A stretch of 40,336 bases of DNA from Sphingomonas sp. (GTDB lineage: Bacteria > Pseudomonadota > Alphaproteobacteria > Sphingomonadales > Sphingomonadaceae): the NCBI RefSeq assembly GCF_023266535.1, contig NZ_JAHFPY010000014.1, forward strand, positions 1-40,336. The letters run 5' to 3'. The position numbers and the translations under genes are program-made. Positions 30,987 through 40,336 of this stretch are shown piece by piece; the stretch's first letter is position 1, and every line of letters begins with the position of its first letter. Below the pieces are notes generated by a model that saw only the letters and a list, made by a program, of their open reading frames with translations, was not told the DNA's origin and made no database searches.

Positions 30987-31118
30987 ATGGCTCCGTCACG
31001 AAATGAATTCGTGACGTCGATCGGGTTCGCGTCGCGACCCGTCGGCCGCCATTCGGTTTCTCTACGCACCAGCTTCCGATTGCTTTGCAATCGCTCGCTT
31101 GTGCTCGGTGCCTCATGA
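30986..31118 (+). repeat. Structured intergenic repeat, copy E (three hairpins)
   Basis: It starts at the sodC stop codon with GAATGGCTCC, as in copies A/B. Hairpin 1: CGTCACGAA (30994-31002), ATGAA, TTCGTGACG (31008-31016). An imperfect second hairpin and the linker GGCCGCCATTCGG follow. Hairpin 3: CGATTGC (31077-31083), TTT, GCAATCG (31087-31093) between AGCTTC and CTCGCT, with tail GTGCTCGGTGCCTCATGAG. Its last ATG is the start codon of the next gene, so the element fills the entire gap. Confidence 0.85.
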
Positions 31119-31687
31119 GCAACTTCGAATTCGTCTTTTCGTTGCTGGTCATCCTGCTCGGCCTCGGGCTGGGGCAGGTGCTCGGCGGGCTGGCGAGTTC
31201 GGTCAAGCGGCGGCCTGAGCTGGAGATCGGCTGGGGAACCGGGCTGCTGGCGACCTGGGTGATGACCGAGACGGTGATCTTCTGGCAGATCATCTGGCGG
31301 ACCCGGGATGTGATGCCCGACGACATACCGGCACTGTTCGCCGGCCTTGGCATCACCGCGCTCTACTACTTCGCCGGAGCGCTGGTCTTTCCGGACGGCC
31401 TCGCCAACCGCAAAAGCCTCGACGACTATTTCATGGTCACGAAGGCCAAGGTGATCGGCGCGATCATCGCTGCGTTCACGATCGCTTTCCTCCTACGCCC
31501 GCTGGTCCTTGGATTCGTCTCGTGGAGCTTCCTCAACTGGTTCGACTGGGTGGCGATGGGGATCATCTATCTGGCCGGGGGCGTGGTGATGTTCACCAAG
31601 CGCCGCGGCGTGGCGGTGGGCGGCCTGGCGGTGCTGGTGGCGCTCGATCTGTTCACGCCGTTCGGCTATGTGCTGTTGGGCGAGTAG
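31115..31687 (+). CDS. Integral membrane protein, paralogue 1
   Basis: 190 residues from the ATG at 31115 (MSNFEFVFSLLVILLGLGLG); about six transmembrane segments. It resembles the gene at 32228-32818: the same N-terminus (MS.F.FVFSL..LLG..L..VLGGLA), ALVFPDGL versus HLVFPTEK after the third span, and a conserved DDYF/DAHYF motif. I do not know the family. Its start codon lies in the tail of repeat copy E, and no ribosome site is visible. Confidence 0.8.
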   Translation: MSNFEFVFSLLVILLGLGLGQVLGGLASSVKRRPELEIGWGTGLLATWVMTETVIFWQIIWRTRDVMPDDIPALFAGLGITALYYFAGALVFPDGLANRKSLDDYFMVTKAKVIGAIIAAFTIAFLLRPLVLGFVSWSFLNWFDWVAMGIIYLAGGVVMFTKRRGVAVGGLAVLVALDLFTPFGYVLLGE

Positions 31688-31702
31688 GGGCTTTCCCACG
31701 GC

Positions 31703-32089
31703 TCAGGCGGCGGCGACGGCCTCGATCTCGACCAGCCATTCGGGGGCGTGCAAGCCCGCCACCAGCACCATGGTGACGGCGGGGGCGACTGCGAGCCGCT
31801 CGGCGCGGACCTCGCGCAGCCTGGGGATGTCCTCGCGGCGGGTGAGGTAGATGGTGACCTTGACCACATCGGCCAGCGCCATGCCGGCCGAGGCGAGGAC
31901 CGCCTCGACGTTGGCGATCGCCTGGGCACACTGAGCATCGAAGCCGCCTTCGGCCAGGCGGCCATCGCGGTGGTCGACCCCGACCTGCCCGGAGACATAA
32001 AGGGTGCGCGCACCGGCCGGCACCTCGACGCCATGGGCGTAGACCGCCTCATAGGCGGGGAGGATGGGGACGGGATTGTGGCGCTTCAT
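31703..32089 (-). CDS. RidA-family protein lacking the deaminase arginine
   Basis: 128 residues from the ATG at 32089, with GGAG upstream. RidA-fold motifs: GARTLYVSGQVGVDHRDG, CAQAIANVEAVLASAGMALA, DVVKVTIYLTR and LVEIEAVAAA. The arginine that RidA enzymes use to bind imine/enamine intermediates (normally in a P-x-R-T-x-V segment) is replaced: the segment reads APAVTMVLVAGL. It therefore probably belongs to a Rid subgroup without 2-aminoacrylate deaminase activity. It is convergent with the first membrane-protein gene. Confidence 0.88.
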   Translation of the reverse strand: MKRHNPVPILPAYEAVYAHGVEVPAGARTLYVSGQVGVDHRDGRLAEGGFDAQCAQAIANVEAVLASAGMALADVVKVTIYLTRREDIPRLREVRAERLAVAPAVTMVLVAGLHAPEWLVEIEAVAAA

Positions 32090-32190
32090 GGCGGACTCCG
32101 GGAATTGCGATCCGCGCCATAGATGGTTTGCGCCCGCAGCGCCGATCAAAAGACGGCCGCCTTGTCATAAGGGTCCGGCGCCGCAATAGT

Positions 32191-32218
32191 TTGCCGCAGC
32201 CAACCCGGCGCCTATGCT
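32191..32218 (+). promoter_or_regulatory. Candidate leaderless promoter of membrane paralogue 2
   Basis: -35 TTGCCG (32191-32196), 16-bp spacer, -10 TATGCT (32213-32218), ATG 9 nt later at 32228 with no Shine-Dalgarno. Confidence 0.5.
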
Positions 32219-32227
32219 CGGCGGCTC

Positions 32228-32818
32228 ATGAGCGACTTCGATTTCGTCTTTTCGCTGTTCGGGCTGCTGCTCGGCTTCAGCCTGATCGAGGTGCTGGGCG
32301 GGCTGGCCAAGGTGATCGAGGCGCAGCTTCGGGCGATCAAGGTCGGCGCCGAGGCGCCCGGCACACCGCCGTTCCGGGCCGGCTGGCTGACCCCGCTGCT
32401 CGGCCTCTACATCATGCTCGACGTGATTAGCTTCTGGGGATCGGCCTGGGTCGCGCGCGGCGTGATCCGCTATGACGGGCCGATCGTACTCGGCGGCCTG
32501 CTGTTCGCCGGCTCCTATTACATCGCCGCCCATTTGGTGTTCCCGACCGAGAAGGCCGACTGGGCCGACCTCGACGCCCATTATTTCCGGGTGCGGCAGG
32601 CGGTGTTCGGCGTGCTGATCGCGCTGACCACGTTCCAGGCGGCGTTCCTGATGACCGTTCCCGGCGTCGCGGAGGCAATGCGCAGCCCGGTGGTGCTGAT
32701 CTCGGCGGCACTGCTCTACCTACTGCTGGCGGCGGCGATGTTCGTGCGCGGAAAGCGGGCCAGCATCGTCGTGCTGGCGCTGCTCAGCCTGAGATATGCG
32801 TTTCAATATTTGATGTGA
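32228..32818 (+). CDS. Integral membrane protein, paralogue 2
   Basis: 196 residues (MSDFDFVFSLFGLLLGFSLI) with about six transmembrane segments. It is homologous over its length to the gene at 31115-31687, with conserved VLGGLA near residue 25 and HLVFPTEKADWADLDAHYF in the loop after span three or four. The loop HYF-x-VR is the best-conserved soluble element and may mark a binding site. The two paralogues flank a RidA-family gene. No function is assignable. Confidence 0.8.
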   Translation: MSDFDFVFSLFGLLLGFSLIEVLGGLAKVIEAQLRAIKVGAEAPGTPPFRAGWLTPLLGLYIMLDVISFWGSAWVARGVIRYDGPIVLGGLLFAGSYYIAAHLVFPTEKADWADLDAHYFRVRQAVFGVLIALTTFQAAFLMTVPGVAEAMRSPVVLISAALLYLLLAAAMFVRGKRASIVVLALLSLRYAFQYLM

Positions 32819-33082
32819 GGCGCGGCGAGTTTCGAACGAGGGGCCAGGGGGATAAGTGAAACAGCAATTTGGTGCACTGTCACCGTAATCCAGAAGCTTG
32901 TCCAAAGCTCGGCCACCTAAATCGCTGGACTCGAACATCGGATAGCGGCAGCAATAATTCGCCGGATCATCGCGAGTGAATGGGGGGTCGCGTATGAGGC
33001 CTGTTATATTCAGTGCGGGCACTTCTGCATCTAATCTTTTGTCGAAAATTCGATGCTCCGCCAATGTGAGTTCGAATCGCAA
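32819..33082 (-). pseudogene. Possible truncated foreign ORF
   Basis: A frame opening at 33082 on the minus strand (MRFELTLAEHRIFDKRLDAE, then NYCCRYPMFESSDLGGRALD) reads through low-GC DNA and into the opposite strand of the membrane-protein gene, finally stopping at 32720. The first ~85 codons look protein-like, while the rest is antisense to a real gene, so it would be a 3'-truncated gene. It is divergent from the truncated ATPase 34 bp away. The evidence is weak. Confidence 0.3.
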
Positions 33083-33115
33083 ACGAGTTCAACTCATGCT
33101 CGGAAGGGGCGCATT

Positions 33116-33700
33116 GTGAGACTCCTTCAATTCACAATTTCAAATTTCCGAGGCATTCAAAACACTTCCGTGGAACTCGATGCCGGTGCACCTGGCCAAG
33201 TTGTGACATTGATAGGTCTTAACGAGAGTGGAAAGACTACCATTCTCGAAGCAATCTACAATTTCCTATCTTCCGATCGTGCGACTAGAGACCTGTTAAA
33301 GACAGTCTACGCTGAAGTTGATCCAATCACCTTCATTCCCAAAGAGCGGCGAGGCCTATTAGGTCGTAATTTTGTTTGTGTCCTTGATGCTGACACCAAA
33401 GGCAAAGCGGAGGCCGAGCGATACCGCAGCGAATATCATTTCGATGACGAGCAAATCATGACTTTGGACGAAGCTGATGGGGCACTCGCCGGTCTTTCAT
33501 TTGAGGGGATATATGGGGATGATACCAAGCAGCTAATCAAGGATTGTGGACTTGAGTCAGATGCCAAAATTAAAGCTAAGGGTTCAGCGCTGTTCCAGCT
33601 CCTTTTGGCTACGGAAGACTACTCACCGCCACTAGAGGAGACGCTTGCGAGGTTTGAGAAGGTGCTCGAAGCCATCAATGGTAAGCTTGCTCTCCAATAG
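33116..33700 (+). pseudogene. Truncated OLD/RecF-type AAA ATPase
   Basis: 194 codons from a GTG at 33116 (VRLLQFTISNFRGIQNTSVE, the standard start of OLD/SMC-like ATPases). Walker A is LIGLNESGKTTILEAI. The frame stops at 33700, just 77 nt before the uvrA stop, whereas OLD-family ATPases need several hundred more residues for the ABC signature, Walker B and any TOPRIM nuclease. Only the N-terminal part is left. Base composition is clearly more AT-rich than in the flanking genes. It is probably the remnant of a horizontally acquired defence or mobile-element gene. Confidence 0.7.
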
Positions 33701-33776
33701 ATGGACGATCACGCCCTTGATCTGCCGTTCGATCACATTAATTTGCTCATAAAGGGAACTGAGAGAGCCTCTCTCG

Positions 33777-36785
<3,009 letters not shown>

Positions 36786-36797
36786 CGACTCTGTTTC

Positions 36798-36812
36798 GTT
36801 CCAGCTTTGTTC
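36798..36812. promoter_or_regulatory. LexA (SOS) box of uvrA
   Basis: GTTC-CAGCTTT-GTTC, a perfect match to the alphaproteobacterial LexA site GTTC-N7-GTTC, 13 nt upstream of the uvrA start codon and directly downstream of the -10 box. Confidence 0.9.
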
Positions 36813-36814
36813 TA

Positions 36815-36843
36815 GTGATACGCGAGGGACTTGGGAGCGTCAA
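36815..36843 (-). promoter_or_regulatory. uvrA promoter
   Basis: Reading the minus strand: -35 TTGACG (36838-36843), 17-bp spacer, -10 TATCAC (36815-36820). The LexA box begins 2 nt downstream of the -10, which explains repression. On the plus strand the block GCGCTAGCCTGT (36852-36863) is shared exactly with the region before the gene at 39079. Confidence 0.75.
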
Positions 36844-36987
36844 CGCGGTCGGCGCTAGCCTGTTTCCGCAGCCAAATCATCATGTTCATCGAACGAACAG
36901 GGACGCTCGTCGATGGCCGTTAGATTCGCGTTCACCGCCGTTCGATGGCCGCTATTCACGAATCTATTCAACAAGATGGGGGTCAAG

Positions 36988-39033
36988 ATGAGCGGATCAA
37001 GCGGGCGCAATCGGCGCGCATGGCGGAGCCTGTGGCTGATGGCGGCGGCAGCGCCGCTGGCAATTGCGGTACCGGTCGCGGCTGAAACGGCGGCAACTGC
37101 CAATAGCGGCGTCCATTTCGGAAGCTGGGGTGTCGACCTCAATTCGCGCGACCTCAACGTCAAGCCTGGCGACGATTTCGAGCGTTATGCCAGCGGCCAC
37201 TGGATGGACGTCACCGATATCCCCGCCGACAAGTCGACCAACAGCGTCGGATCCGACACCGGCGACCGCAACCAGGTGCGGCTGCAGACCATCGTTACCG
37301 AGTCCACCAAGGACAGCCAGATCGGCGCGCTCTACGCCAGCTACATGGACGAGGCCCGCCTCGAGCAGCTCGACGCGGCGCCGCTGAAGCCGGATCTCGA
37401 CCGGGTCAACGCGATCAAGGACAAGGCCGAGTTCGCCGACTTCATGGCGGCCAGCCTGGGCGACTTCGGCTCGACGCTGTTCGGCCCCGGCATCGGGCCA
37501 GACCCGGTCAATCCGGCGATGAACACGCTGTACGTCGGGACATCGGGGCTCGGTCTGCCCGACCGCGACTATTACCTGCTCGACAAATATAAGCCGCAGC
37601 GCGACGCCTACCGCGCCTACATCCAGCGCACGCTGACGATGATCGGCGATGCCGATCCGGCCGGCGGCGCGGACAAGATCCTGGCGTTCGAGACCGAGAT
37701 CGCCAAGATCAGCTGGCCGATCGCCGAGCTGCGCGACATCGACAAGGTCAACAATCCGATGACGCTCGCCCAGCTCCAGGCCTATGCGCCGGGCTTCGAC
37801 TGGGCGGCCTATTTCGCCGCGGCCAGGATCGATGCGGGCAAGATGGTTGTCGGCGACAAGACGGCGGTGAAGGCGCTGGCGGCGATGTACGACAAGGAGC
37901 CGCTCGAGACGCTCAAGACCTGGCAGCGGTTCAAGGTCGCGAGCCAGGCTTCGGGCTATCTGTCGAAGCGGTTCGTCGACAGCCAGTTCGAATTCACCAA
38001 GCAGCTGTCCGGCGCCAAGGAGCTGCGTCCGCGCTGGCGCCGCGGCATCGGCCAGGTCGACGGCCGGCTCGGCGAGGTGCTCGGCAAGACCTATGTCGAT
38101 CGCTATTTCCCGGCGAGCGACAAGGCGCAGATGGAGCAGCTGGTCGCGAACCTGAAGACTGCCGCCGCCAAGCGCATCCAGGCCAACAGCTGGATGGAGC
38201 CGGCGACCAAGCAGGCGGCCATCGCCAAGCTGGCCAAAATGGACGTGATGGTCGGCTATCCGGACAAGTTCCGCGACTACACCAAATTGGTGGTCAAGCC
38301 GGACGACCTCTACGGCAACGTCAAGCGCAGCAGCGCCTTCGAATGGGACTATCAGCTGAGCGACCTCAACAAGTCGGTCGACCGCAAGAAATGGGCGATG
38401 AGCCCGGCGACGGTGAACGCCTATAACGGCGGCCTGGAAAACAAGATCGTGTTCCCGGCCGGTATCCTGCAGCCGCCGCTGTTCGACCCGACGGCCGATG
38501 CGGCGGTCAATTATGGCGCGATCGGCGCGGTCATCGGCCATGAGATCATGCACGGCTTCGACGACCAGGGCCGCAAGATTGATTCCACCGGCGCGGTCCG
38601 CGACTGGTGGACTCCGGCCGACGCTGCCCGGTTCAAGAAGCTGACCGACGAGCTCGGCGCGCAATATGCGTCCTATGAGGCGGCGCCGGGCATCTTTATC
38701 AACCCCGACCTGACGATGGGCGAGAATATCGGCGATATGTCCGGCCTGGAGGTCGCTTACGCGGCCTATAAGATCTCGCTCGGCGGCAAGGCGGCACCGG
38801 TGATCGACGGGCTGACCGGCGACCAGCGCTTCTTCCTGGCCTTTGCCCAGGCGTGGCGCGGCGAGCAGCGGCCGGAAGCGATCAAGACGCAGGTTGCGTC
38901 GGACCCGCACAGCCCGCGGCGCTACCGCGTGATCGGCCCGACCCGCAACCTCGACGCCTGGTACCAGGCGTTCAACATCCAGCCGGGCTCGAAATTCTAC
39001 CTGCCACCGGAGAAGCGCGTCCGGATCTGGTAA
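36988..39033 (+). CDS. M13-family zinc metallopeptidase (neprilysin-like)
   Basis: 681 residues from the ATG at 36988, with GGGGG upstream; in-frame starts at 36913 and 36976 are less likely. A signal peptide (about 1-35, ending VPVAAETAA) implies export. The zinc site is HEIMH (His518, Glu519, His522) with Glu579 in GENIGDMSG. The substrate-binding NAYNGGLENKIVFPAGILQP matches the family NAYY-type motif, and the C-terminus RRYRVIGPTRNLDAWYQAF is typical. It is expected to degrade peptides in the periplasm or at the cell surface. Confidence 0.95.
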   Translation: MSGSSGRNRRAWRSLWLMAAAAPLAIAVPVAAETAATANSGVHFGSWGVDLNSRDLNVKPGDDFERYASGHWMDVTDIPADKSTNSVGSDTGDRNQVRLQTIVTESTKDSQIGALYASYMDEARLEQLDAAPLKPDLDRVNAIKDKAEFADFMAASLGDFGSTLFGPGIGPDPVNPAMNTLYVGTSGLGLPDRDYYLLDKYKPQRDAYRAYIQRTLTMIGDADPAGGADKILAFETEIAKISWPIAELRDIDKVNNPMTLAQLQAYAPGFDWAAYFAAARIDAGKMVVGDKTAVKALAAMYDKEPLETLKTWQRFKVASQASGYLSKRFVDSQFEFTKQLSGAKELRPRWRRGIGQVDGRLGEVLGKTYVDRYFPASDKAQMEQLVANLKTAAAKRIQANSWMEPATKQAAIAKLAKMDVMVGYPDKFRDYTKLVVKPDDLYGNVKRSSAFEWDYQLSDLNKSVDRKKWAMSPATVNAYNGGLENKIVFPAGILQPPLFDPTADAAVNYGAIGAVIGHEIMHGFDDQGRKIDSTGAVRDWWTPADAARFKKLTDELGAQYASYEAAPGIFINPDLTMGENIGDMSGLEVAYAAYKISLGGKAAPVIDGLTGDQRFFLAFAQAWRGEQRPEAIKTQVASDPHSPRRYRVIGPTRNLDAWYQAFNIQPGSKFYLPPEKRVRIW

Positions 39034-39043
39034 TTTAAGTTCC

Positions 39044-39071
39044 TTGCGAACCTCATGGCGCGCGCTAGCCT
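39044..39071 (+). promoter_or_regulatory. Candidate leaderless promoter of the amidohydrolase gene
   Basis: -35 TTGCGA (39044-39049), 16-bp spacer, -10 TAGCCT (39066-39071), ATG 7 nt later at 39079. No Shine-Dalgarno is present. Confidence 0.45.
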
Positions 39072-39078
39072 GTGCGCC

Positions 39079-40336
39079 ATGAGGGGATTTCCACTTGGCC
39101 TGACCGGCCTTGCCTGCTTGCTGGCTTCATGTGCGACGAATTCATCGGTGGACTCAGACCGTCCGGTTCGCCTGATAGGTCATGTCCTGCTGGTGGAGGA
39201 TTATGACCGCGTGCTTCGTGGTGGAACGATCTACGACGGGAGTGGTGGAAGTCCTTACATTGGTGACGTCGCCATTACGGGTGATCGCATAGTTTGCGTT
39301 GGCGAGTGCACTGGAACCGCCGCGCGAGTGATAGACGTCCGCGGCCTGGCAGTGGCGCCGGGCTTTATCAACATGCTCAGCTGGTCGAACGAAAGCCTGA
39401 TCGCCGACGGCCGTGGCCAGAGCGACATCCGCCAGGGCGTGACGCTGGAGGTGATGGGCGAGGGCGAGTCCATGGGTCCGTGGAGCGCCGAGATGAAAGC
39501 CCATGAGGCCGACCGGCAGGCCGACATCAAATATCCGATTCAGTGGACCAGCCTCGGCGAATATCTGGGCTGGCTCGAAAAAAGGGGCGTGTCGCCCAAT
39601 GTCGCCAGCTTCGTCGGCGCGACCACGGTCCGCGTGCACGAACTAGGCGAGGGCGATGTCGACCCGACGCCGGCGCAGCTCGACCGGATGCGCGCGCTGG
39701 TCCGCCAGGCGATGGACGAGGGCGCGATGGGGGTCGGCTCGTCACTGATCTATGCTCCGGCCAATTTCGCCGAGACGCCCGAGCTAACCGCGCTGGTAAC
39801 CGAAGCGGGCAAATGCGGCGGCATGTACATCAGCCATATGCGCGACGAGGGGCCAAAGCTCATCGAAGCAATCGACGAGCTGGTGGCGATCTCGGAGACG
39901 AGCGGGGCGCCGGCCGAAATCTATCACTTCAAACAGTCGGGCAAGGAGAATTGGGGCAAGATCGACGCGGCGATCGGCCGGGTCGAGGCGGCACGGGCGC
40001 GCGGCCTCAAGATCACCGCCGACATGTATACCTATCCGGCCAGCTCGACCGGGTTCGATGCGGCGATGCCGCTGTGGATCCAGGCGGGCGGGATCGAGCA
40101 GTGGGTGGAACGGCTCAAGGATCCGGCGCTGCGGGCCAGGGCAATGGCGGACATGCACAAGGCGGATGCGTCTGAAAATACCAAGCTGGTGGTCGAGGAG
40201 CCGGAAAAGGTGATCCTGGTCGGGTTCAAGACCGAGGAGCTGAAACCGCTGACCGGCAAGACGCTGGGCGAGGTGGCGCGGGAACGCGGCAAGCCGCCGG
40301 AGGAAGTGGTGGCCGACCTGATCGTCGCCGACGGCA
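39079..40336 (+). CDS. Amidohydrolase / N-acyl-D-amino-acid deacylase-like lipoprotein (3' end cut by window)
   Basis: Open frame from the ATG at 39079 to the window end (419 codons seen). The N-terminus is a lipoprotein signal (GLTGLACLLASCATN, Cys at residue 17). The metallo-dependent hydrolase part has GGTIYDGSGGSPYIGDVAI and VAPGFINMLSWSNESL, then VTLEVMGEGESMGPW, YISHMRDEGPKLIEA and AEIYHFKQSGKENW, as in the D-aminoacylase family. The usual HxH zinc motif after PGFID is replaced by NMLSW, while SHMRDE and YHFK are kept, so metal binding must differ. It probably acts on N-acyl amino acids or peptides at the membrane. Confidence 0.85.
   Translation, partial: MRGFPLGLTGLACLLASCATNSSVDSDRPVRLIGHVLLVEDYDRVLRGGTIYDGSGGSPYIGDVAITGDRIVCVGECTGTAARVIDVRGLAVAPGFINMLSWSNESLIADGRGQSDIRQGVTLEVMGEGESMGPWSAEMKAHEADRQADIKYPIQWTSLGEYLGWLEKRGVSPNVASFVGATTVRVHELGEGDVDPTPAQLDRMRALVRQAMDEGAMGVGSSLIYAPANFAETPELTALVTEAGKCGGMYISHMRDEGPKLIEAIDELVAISETSGAPAEIYHFKQSGKENWGKIDAAIGRVEAARARGLKITADMYTYPASSTGFDAAMPLWIQAGGIEQWVERLKDPALRARAMADMHKADASENTKLVVEEPEKVILVGFKTEELKPLTGKTLGEVARERGKPPEEVVADLIVADG

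Noticed and set aside
36881-36922. 14-codon possible upstream ORF before the M13 peptidase
   Set aside because: No ribosome site and no linked start; short ATG-stop runs of this size are expected by chance.
36997-38910. 637-codon open frame on the minus strand opposite the M13 peptidase gene
   Set aside because: It is the antisense shadow of a GC-rich, strongly conserved peptidase gene; the product is Arg/Leu/Gly-rich without motifs.

Overview
The window looks like chromosomal DNA from a GC-rich alphaproteobacterium of the Sphingomonadales. The evidence is the base composition, a UrcA-family protein, a trimeric autotransporter, GTA-type terminase, portal and DUF2793 genes, a LexA box of the alphaproteobacterial GTTC-N7-GTTC form, and the overall gene repertoire. 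This taxonomic call is an inference; there is no rRNA or tRNA in the window to confirm it.

Layout. 1-2.2 kb: a small DUF6356-like protein, an FAD/NAD(P)-binding protein and folE, packed together. 2.2-6.2 kb: a duplicated folE tail with hairpins, a small secreted protein, an HxlR regulator, then urcA and a YadA-like adhesin. 6.4-9.8 kb: a SARP-type regulator fused to an alpha/beta hydrolase, divergent from a 35-residue membrane peptide, an AurF-like diiron protein and an OsmC-like protein. 9.9-14.1 kb: a membrane-bound KdpD/KdpE hybrid regulator divergent from the potassium transporter kup and an outer-membrane protein gene. 14.2-17.7 kb: an ECF sigma factor, a von Willebrand lipoprotein and a single-span membrane protein; the last two carry TonB-box-like motifs. 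18.0-20.2 kb: an organoarsenical operon (32-codon ORF, arsR, arsI, arsN1-like, aquaporin). 20.3-23.4 kb: PhoD-type phosphatase, GrpB protein, lipoprotein. 23.6-27.5 kb: a collapsed gene transfer agent cluster with an inserted NYN-domain gene. 27.6-32.8 kb: envelope proteins, a monooxygenase-like protein, GST, Cu/Zn SOD, RidA and two paralogous membrane proteins. 32.8-33.8 kb: an AT-richer scar with a truncated AAA ATPase. 33.8-40.3 kb: SOS-regulated uvrA, an M13 metallopeptidase and the 5' part of an amidohydrolase lipoprotein that runs off the end.

The most notable features are: (1) a family of structured intergenic repeats whose stems covary between copies and which nearly fill several intergenic gaps; (2) the KdpD/KdpE hybrid, which has lost the kinase and receiver parts and sits next to kup; (3) the sigma/VWA/membrane-protein cluster with TonB-box motifs, possibly a trans-envelope signalling module; (4) an in-frame portal-DUF2793 fusion that marks a large deletion of the GTA structural genes; (5) a cysteine-containing micro-ORF translationally linked to arsR. 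Functions come from motif recognition by eye; no database search was possible.
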